From positions 1,317,719,046 to 1,317,783,045 of the forward strand of contig CM068367.1 of the NCBI GenBank assembly GCA_034769895.1: a stretch of DNA of 64,000 nt, written 5' to 3'. Below are positions 56,862 to 64,000 of this stretch, piece after piece; position 1 is the first letter of the stretch, and each line of letters begins with the position of its first letter. Below the pieces are notes generated by a model. It did no database searches, was not told the origin of the DNA, and worked only from the letters and a program-made list of their open reading frames with translations. The DNA comes from Magicicada septendecula. Lineage: Eukaryota; Arthropoda; Insecta; Hemiptera; Cicadidae. Position numbers and translations under genes: made by a program.

Positions 56862-57003
56862 CTTACTTGATGAACTGCTATCTGTCATGCTCCGGACAAG
56901 GCCTTTTAGTGTCTTCACCAATATCAAGTCATAAACCACGACCTGTTTAGGACTTGATAATGGTGAGGCACTGAAAGGTCTCGTCTGGAGCATGACAGAT
57001 TGA
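56862..57003. repeat. Foldback repeat, copy 2 (first copy at 16103)
   Basis: The left arm CTTACTTGATGAACTGCTAT...GTCATGCTCCGGACAAGGCC and right arm ...GAAAGGTCTCGTCTGGAGCATGACAG are inverse of each other around ATCAAGTCATAAACCACGACC. The right arm is shorter than in copy 1. Near-identical organisation marks one family. Confidence 0.8.
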
Positions 57004-57004
57004 G

Positions 57005-57730
57005 ATGACAAACAACAAGATGAGTAAGAACAGTTTAAGTTTAGAGTTTTCCACGAAACAAATTTGGGATTTGTTCAAGTGAACAAGTATAAATTTGTTG
57101 TTCTCTATTGTTTGAGGTTACACTGACAGTCTACATTTAATATGGCACTAAAGCATATTTCCAAGTCTTAAATTGATGTTGCAAACAAAACTGAAGGAAA
57201 TAGATTTTATATTTTCTTCAAACATTTGAGTTTTTAGATTGAATTAATCGCTTTTCTACATAATACAAAAATTAGTACACCATAATTTGTTTTAAAACAA
57301 TTAACCGGCTAAAAATAAAAGTAGTCTTAATTGCAACGAGAAATTCTCTATTTTTATTTTCTGTAGAACGTAAAAGAAAAGGAAACTGGAAATTGGAAAC
57401 TGGTATCTTGGACACGAACCAGCACCCAACACTACTTATTGTAAAGATTTCTATACTCACAATAACTATTACTATAATACTACACTACTATAATTATAAA
57501 GGTTAAATCAAGATAAACATTTTTAGTATGTTAAATAGACTAAAGTTACAAAAACCTGCCAAACCTAAAGGTAAATATTTGGACGGCATTTTATATGCTT
57601 AATGACTGTATACAAAGGTAGTAGGAGGCCTATATCAGTTATTGGGGCGCGGAAGACCACTTTTAACCGCACGTATGAGAGTGATTCTAATGAAATAATT
57701 GCATATAATGGTGTTAACGCTAACATCATT
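57005..57730. other. Unassigned AT-rich DNA
   Basis: Nothing recognisable. Confidence 0.5.
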
Positions 57731-57734
57731 ATAT

Positions 57735-58147
57735 TGTAACGAGAACCGTATCGAACAGCCTAGAACATTCTCTACCCGTCCCTCCGTAGTCAAGCAGGTG
57801 TACTTCGGTCAAGGCAACCCACAAGTAGGTTCCAGTGTGTTCAAGAAAATTTGACATACGCTTCCCGGCATGCAGTAAGGAGGGAAAGCTATACTGGATA
57901 TCTGCGCGACTTATAAAGGCAAGAACAAGTATTGTAGCGAAGTGTTGTGTTATATTAGTGTGGAATTATTTATAGTTGACATTATTATTGCGTGTGGGCA
58001 AATTTTACTTGATTTTTTGTAAGAGACTACACAGTTTATTACAAGTTATAAATTGTGATAATTAAAACTGGTTATTAGTGACTTCATTGGTGTCTTGTAG
58101 TTTGTTTTCCACTGTACCATACGACGATCAGTGAGACCATCGTAACA
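57735..58147 (+). mobile_element. Solo LTR, copy C
   Basis: 413 bp from TGTAACGAGAACC to ATCGTAACA. Shares TTATAAAGGCA-type promoter placement, GCGAAGTGTTGTGTTATATT, TTATTGCGTGTG, GTAAGAGACT and the terminal CCACTGTACCATACGACGAT with copies A, B and D. Shorter than A and B because the middle is missing. Flanks ATAT and ATAC match at three of four positions. Confidence 0.78.
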
Positions 58148-58149
58148 AT

Positions 58150-58735
58150 ACGCATCAACTAAGTTGTAGGAAAAGGTATTTTCAACGAAAAGATTTTTAA
58201 TATTTTTTATCAACATTGCAACATATCTGGTAGTCTCACAGCTTACAAAAACGTGTGACTAATGTGCACAGTAGAAACACAGCATGTATACAGCTCGTTA
58301 TCAGTTTTATAGAAATGCCGCTGATAAAGTGAAAAAGCGGGTTAAATATTAAATACCGTTTGGACAGCAGACGCTGTGTCAGTTACGAAATGGGTGAACT
58401 GTTTGTTAATAAAATAAAACGTCCTGTCTAACTCTAAAACAAGAGTTATTTTTAATAATGACAGTTACGAAAGGTTTCTCTAAGAAGTCAGCCTACTATC
58501 TATTCGACGGAATCATCCGGTTACAATTCTTTATCTAGATAAGTGTAGTGAAGCTAACATGCAGACACATTTCTTCCAAAATATCTGTCTGGAGTAATAC
58601 TGTAATAACGGCTGTTTTTTTTTTCTAATCGTTTTGGAGACTTAGTATTCATATCGCTAAAATAATTATTATTCAAAGAAAAGAATGTCGTTTAAAGATT
58701 TTGACGTTCATTAAAGGAAAAATACTTTTGTGGTT
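58150..58735. other. Unassigned AT-rich DNA
   Basis: No gene recognised. Confidence 0.45.
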
Positions 58736-58739
58736 AGGT

Positions 58740-59005
58740 TTATTTGAAAGAATTGATCAAAGAAGTTAAATAAAGAAGCTTTTGAAATTGGAGACTATTT
58801 GAAATCGAATGAAAAGGAGGCCAAGATGAAAGTGGATCAATGATTTAGACGGTGACTTGTGGGTGGGAAGAAGATTGGACGAAGTTGTCGTTTGGACACA
58901 GAAAATAAGAGAGTAAATTATAATAGAAGCCAAATAAAAGTGAATTGCTAGATTGGGATAGCATAGAAGAGCAAGGGATATCATCGCCAAGTGCTATACT
59001 TAATT
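58740..59005 (+). pseudogene. Possible LINE C-terminal fragment
   Basis: Broken plus-strand frames give RPRWKWINDLDGDLWVGRR-like sequence, LDEVVVWTQKIRE and a terminal RARDIIAKCY, resembling the basic tail of insect LINE ORFs. Short and degraded, so weakly supported. Confidence 0.4.
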
Positions 59006-59009
59006 GCAG

Positions 59010-60395
<1,386 letters not shown>

Positions 60396-60504
60396 GAGAG
60401 GGAGCGAGAGAGAGGAGGAAGACAGAGAGATCGAGGGAATGGGGCTGTGCCTATGAACGCTGAAACGCACAGGAGTGCTTCAGTATCATCTTTTCTGAAT
60501 AAGA

Positions 60505-60760
60505 CGTGATAATTATTGTAACTGAAGACCTCAGGAAAATGCCATATTATTCAAAAGTAGAAGCTCGAATTGCTCTAGGTTGAAGAAAAAACTGTTTGTG
60601 AAGAACGATAGTATTTGTTTTTACAGTAAAATAAAAAGTCTAAAAGTTGGGATATAAAAAACGTTGAAAGTTTCATTTGATATTTCAACAATATGGTGAC
60701 TAGACATAGTTTAAGATGTCGAATGCCCACTGTCACTTGCATCATGAAAACTATGGAATT
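60505..60760 (+). repeat. Direct repeat flanking LTR D, upstream copy
   Basis: About 240 bp (GTAACTGAAGACCTCAGGAA, ATGCCATATTATTC, AGTAGAAGCTCGAATTGCTC, TGTCGAATGCCCACTGTCAC) that recurs in order at 62421-62645, starting exactly at the LTR end. Confidence 0.85.
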
Positions 60761-60786
60761 ATATATTACGTAATGCTAAAAAAGCG

Positions 60787-62425
60787 TTACACCATTACAG
60801 AACAGTCTACGTGTTTCTCGGATGTTCCAGTGGAATCCGGCTGTAATGTGTGTGCGTACGTGATCTCCACATGCGTTAGCCAGACTTTTCTAGACTCCGC
60901 CAGCCGCGCGCACAGTGTCAAGGCCGCAATCAATTGCACTCTAGTGTAGCGCTGATGCGTAGTATGGAATGTTCTGGTGTTTCAGCAGGGTATAAATACA
61001 ATACTTCAGCGACACTTAGTGCAGTTTGATTTGCGATTTACACAGTGCGGTTCGAAGTGTTATGTCTTTTATAATCGTGTGGGACAATTGTAATACAATT
61101 GTATTTTATATTAGTTGAGATTTTATTGCGTGTGAACAATTTTTATTTGATTTGTTGTGAGAGACTGTTGCAATTATTCGGCTTCTGCCGAATGCAACGA
61201 TTTGGCGCATCATCAAATTAAACGGAATTAAATCAATTAATCGCGATATAGAACCATTTCCGTACTTTGCCCGACGTCCTGACGTCATGCCGTCCGCCTC
61301 GTTCATTGTCTAGTAAGGTTTTAACCGGGCGAAATTAGTCAGTCGACATTCAGAAATAACCGTGAGCAGAACTACTCCTCGTCTCCAAGTCGACACATAA
61401 GTGCGGAGCCTTTTACCAAGTAGGAACTTGGTTCCACGTTGGAGACGAGAATTCTACGTTGGGGACGAGAGTTCCACGTTAACGACGAAAGCTTCATGTT
61501 GGCGATATTAATTTTGGTAACCCGTTAAAAGAAATAGAAACTACAGGAATTCAGTGCTCTTCATGGATGTACTTTACCGAAGTACGCAGATTCTACAAGC
61601 TACGCGAAGAGTTCGGACCTGCAGATCATAAGCACATGGCATTAATTACATCTCCTTGACGCCATCGTATCATGCAGGCTATCCAAGTAACACCTTAAAC
61701 TCTTATTAACACCTCGTGGTAATTTCACACTATTAATAAACGAGGATATACGAACATTTAGTAGTAACAGAGGCTTTTATAGATAAGTGAGAGTAAAGAC
61801 AAAAGTCAGTGACCATCTGTAGCATGCTCGCCATGAGTATTTGATTTTGTACACTGGTACTGATACATGTCACCAAATTGTTTTAATTAATTTAGCTTAC
61901 AGTTGACTTTTCTCAAGTATTGCAATTCGAGTAATTTAGTTCTGAGATCATTTAGCGGTTAGTTTGTTCTAGATCCAAAGCTTTAATAACTGAAGTTTAA
62001 TATCCTGGCTAATCAGTAATTATAAAGGCATAAAAGGAGGCAATCTCTGTTCTGTTTAAACCAATAAACTCACTTAACTCTGCTCACCAACCGATGATTT
62101 GTTTTTTTTTTTATATGCACCCTTCTCATTACTCATAATTCAGTCCCCAAGTAAGTTTGAAGAACACTATAACTAAGAATAATTAGAGGTATTAGTTAAG
62201 TTTGTTAGTTATTGTGATTTACTGTGTTTTACTGTGATATAATTTTGTTGTATTGTGTTATGTATGTTACTCATCTAAGGTTACAGAACCCAGACAGACA
62301 GGTGGGTAACAAGACTATTTTGTTCATTACAAACTGTTTAATTGTGATAATTAAAGCTGGTGAATTGGTGTCTTGTATTTGGTTTTCCACTGTACCATAC
62401 GACGATCAGTTGGACCGTCGTGACA
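60787..62425 (+). mobile_element. Solo LTR, copy D, split by another LTR
   Basis: The 5' part 60787-61165 (CGTTACACCATTACAGAACA start, GGGTATAAATACAAT promoter at ~60990, CAATTGTAATACAATTG) and 3' part 62316-62425 (TTCATTACAAACTG to GTCGTGACA) together match copy A. The first base of the TG terminus and one base of the CA end have mutated. A 1146-bp element lies between, with a 4-bp duplication. Confidence 0.85.
61166..62311 (+). mobile_element. Second LTR-type insertion inside LTR D
   Basis: 1146 bp starting TGTTGCAATTATTCGG and ending GGTAACA, with AGAC on both sides (61162-61165, 62312-62315). TG...CA ends and a 4-bp duplication fit a solo LTR of a different family. Near the 5' end TTGCAATTATTCGGC and GCCGAATGCAA form a hairpin. 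Tandem variants of ACGTTGGGGACGAGA occur at ~61430-61500. A TATAAAGGCATAAAAGG promoter-like stretch is at ~62020 and CCAATAAA at ~62062. No coding region. Confidence 0.8.
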
Positions 62426-62645
62426 TTATTATAACTAAAGAACTCGGGGAAATGCCATATTATTCGATAGTAGAAGCTCGAATTGCTCTAGAAGAAAGAA
62501 CTGTTTATGAAGAATAATAGTATTTTTTATTTTTACAGTAAAGTTGGCATATAAAACTTTGAACATTTTATTTGATATTTCAGCAATATGATGACAGCAA
62601 CATGTCGAATGCCCACTGTCACTTCCATCATGAAAATCCATAGAG
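62421..62645 (+). repeat. Direct repeat flanking LTR D, downstream copy
   Basis: Matches 60505-60760, with small deletions. See that entry. Confidence 0.85.
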
Positions 62646-63684
62646 AAGGTTTGTTGTTATAAAGGTGTAAAAGTATATTGCAGATAAACACAAAATTCCT
62701 CCTCGCATAGTCAAATATTCGCTAAAACAAACGAATTCTGTTAACTTTGGCTTACGTAAATTAACTTTCCAAATTAAACTTTATTAGTTGTCTTTTTTTA
62801 TTTCATTAGTAATAGCAAGATTTAATACTTCATTCCTGTCAAGGTGGCTGGCGGGGTGAAGACGAATATTCCCACCGACGAGTATTAACAATTTTTAATT
62901 ATTTGTTGATATTATGGCCTCTAATGTCTGCCAATTGATTCTAAACATTGTTTGTTATAGAGACTTGCGTTAGTGAGAAACGCCAATTTAGCTTTCTTTT
63001 GTCAAATTCGATGGTGTCGTTTTGGAGTTACGAGGGAACATACAAACATACAAAAGCGCATTATGCCAAAACATAATGTTCTATTCCTTGCATGTTCAGG
63101 TAAAAATTAATCATAAGCTTAATGAACATAAGACTCGTACTTCAATGACATTATTTTTACTTTACAAGTGTTAGCAAGTGTACAGGTTATAAAAATGAAG
63201 TGTAAGTGTATATGTTATAAAAATAAATGTTAACCATATAATCCATAAATCCAAATGCCATTCCGGCTAATCCAAGAATTAAGTTAAAAACAATCCATTT
63301 CGACAGATTTATTTCTGAATTTATGTTCGAAGCACATATGATAAAAGTCAACATAAAGGTTAAGAAAATTCATGTTATCTTACCAATAAAAATTGTAGCG
63401 CAAGAAACAAAGTTTATAACGTATGATGCAGCTTATAATGGAACAAAATAAAGTATGTTGGAAAATGACTGTTGTTAATGAGAAATAAAGAATATCAGAT
63501 GAGACGAATCTAATCAGGTGAAAAGTGTGAATTATTGAGAATCTGTGGGCATGAATAGTGAGTGTTGCGGTCTGAAGAAATGATGGATGGTGAAGAATGT
63601 TATTTCAGAACACACTTCTCCCTCCCCAAAAATAAAACGAATACATCCATTCAAACTCCCACGCATGCTCATGGATTTGTGTTT
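62646..63684. other. Unassigned AT-rich DNA
   Basis: No gene recognised. Confidence 0.5.
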
Positions 63685-63716
63685 GTTGTGTGTGTGTGCG
63701 CGCGCGCGCGCGCGTG
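63685..63716. repeat. (GT)n(GC)n alternating tract
   Basis: GT repeats pass into eight to nine CG dinucleotides, a potential Z-DNA former. Confidence 0.9.
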
Positions 63717-63855
63717 AGTAAATTAAGACGAGAGAGAGACAGAGTGAGTGGGTGAGCAAGGAATGGATATCAGGAGAGACACTACCTCTACTGTAAACCT
63801 GTCTACTTCTCGGTCATTGTTACTTGGAACAATAAAATCAATAGAGGGTAAATTA

Positions 63856-63887
<32 letters not shown>

Positions 63888-63898
63888 TGTGTGTGTGA
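63856..63898. repeat. (GT)n microsatellite
   Basis: About 20 GT units with one AT interruption. Confidence 0.92.
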
Positions 63899-64000
63899 CT
63901 TTTCAGTGTGACGCATGCGTTTGTTTGTTCCTAGCAATCTACAAGACGGAGGACTTCAACGTGATTTCCTAATCGAACTTCAGCAAATGTTTTGTGTTGG

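Overview
This is a eukaryotic, almost certainly arthropod, AT-rich genomic window. The transposon families (Tigger/pogo, mariner-like, Jockey and RTE-like LINEs, a canonical Helitron, solo LTRs) and long (CA)n, (GA)n and (GAA)n microsatellites fit a large, repeat-rich insect genome. A polyneopteran such as a cockroach or termite is my best guess, but the sequence alone does not decide it. I found no convincing host protein-coding gene, tRNA or rRNA. Every substantial coding region belongs to a mobile element, and nearly all are broken.

Layout. 1963-4048 is a complete Tigger/pogo element with TA target duplications and a 21-bp TIR; its transposase has a single internal stop. 5572-6126 is the first of four solo LTRs of one family (others at 23807-24402 on the minus strand, 57735-58147, and 60787-62425 split by another insertion). 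8.5-21.4 kb holds mariner and LINE fossils, foldback repeats and a SINE-like insertion with 13-bp target repeats. 23770-26743 is a mariner-like element whose left TIR was split by an LTR (GTAT duplication) and whose transposase was split by a ~250-bp repeat. 27-36 kb is mostly decayed LINE and unassigned sequence. 37185-40009 is a 5'-truncated Jockey LINE whose 3' end contains a near-perfect 511-bp palindrome; each arm carries a hammerhead-ribozyme-like motif of the kind known from Penelope-like elements.

The centrepiece is 44901-55512. A ~320-bp MITE-like repeat was split by a 10.3-kb Helitron (45059-55348, A|TC...CTAG|T). An uninterrupted copy of the same MITE at 43848-44243 shows the empty site. 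The Helitron was itself invaded twice. A ~1.6-kb element (48427-50045) carries six ~164-bp tandem units and another hammerhead-like motif. A 2.8-kb DNA transposon (52025-54842) has clean TIRs, mirrored subterminal repeats and a two-exon transposase-like gene of a poorly characterised family. The Helitron also has an inverted ~295-bp copy of its 3' end near its 5' end.

The window is best read as a stratigraphy of nested insertions (MITE, then Helitron, then two further elements; mariner-like, then LTR and small repeat; LTR, then a different LTR; LINE, then ribozyme-bearing palindrome). The elements do not cooperate in a pathway. Boundaries of fossil LINEs are approximate, and family names rest on motifs recognised by eye.
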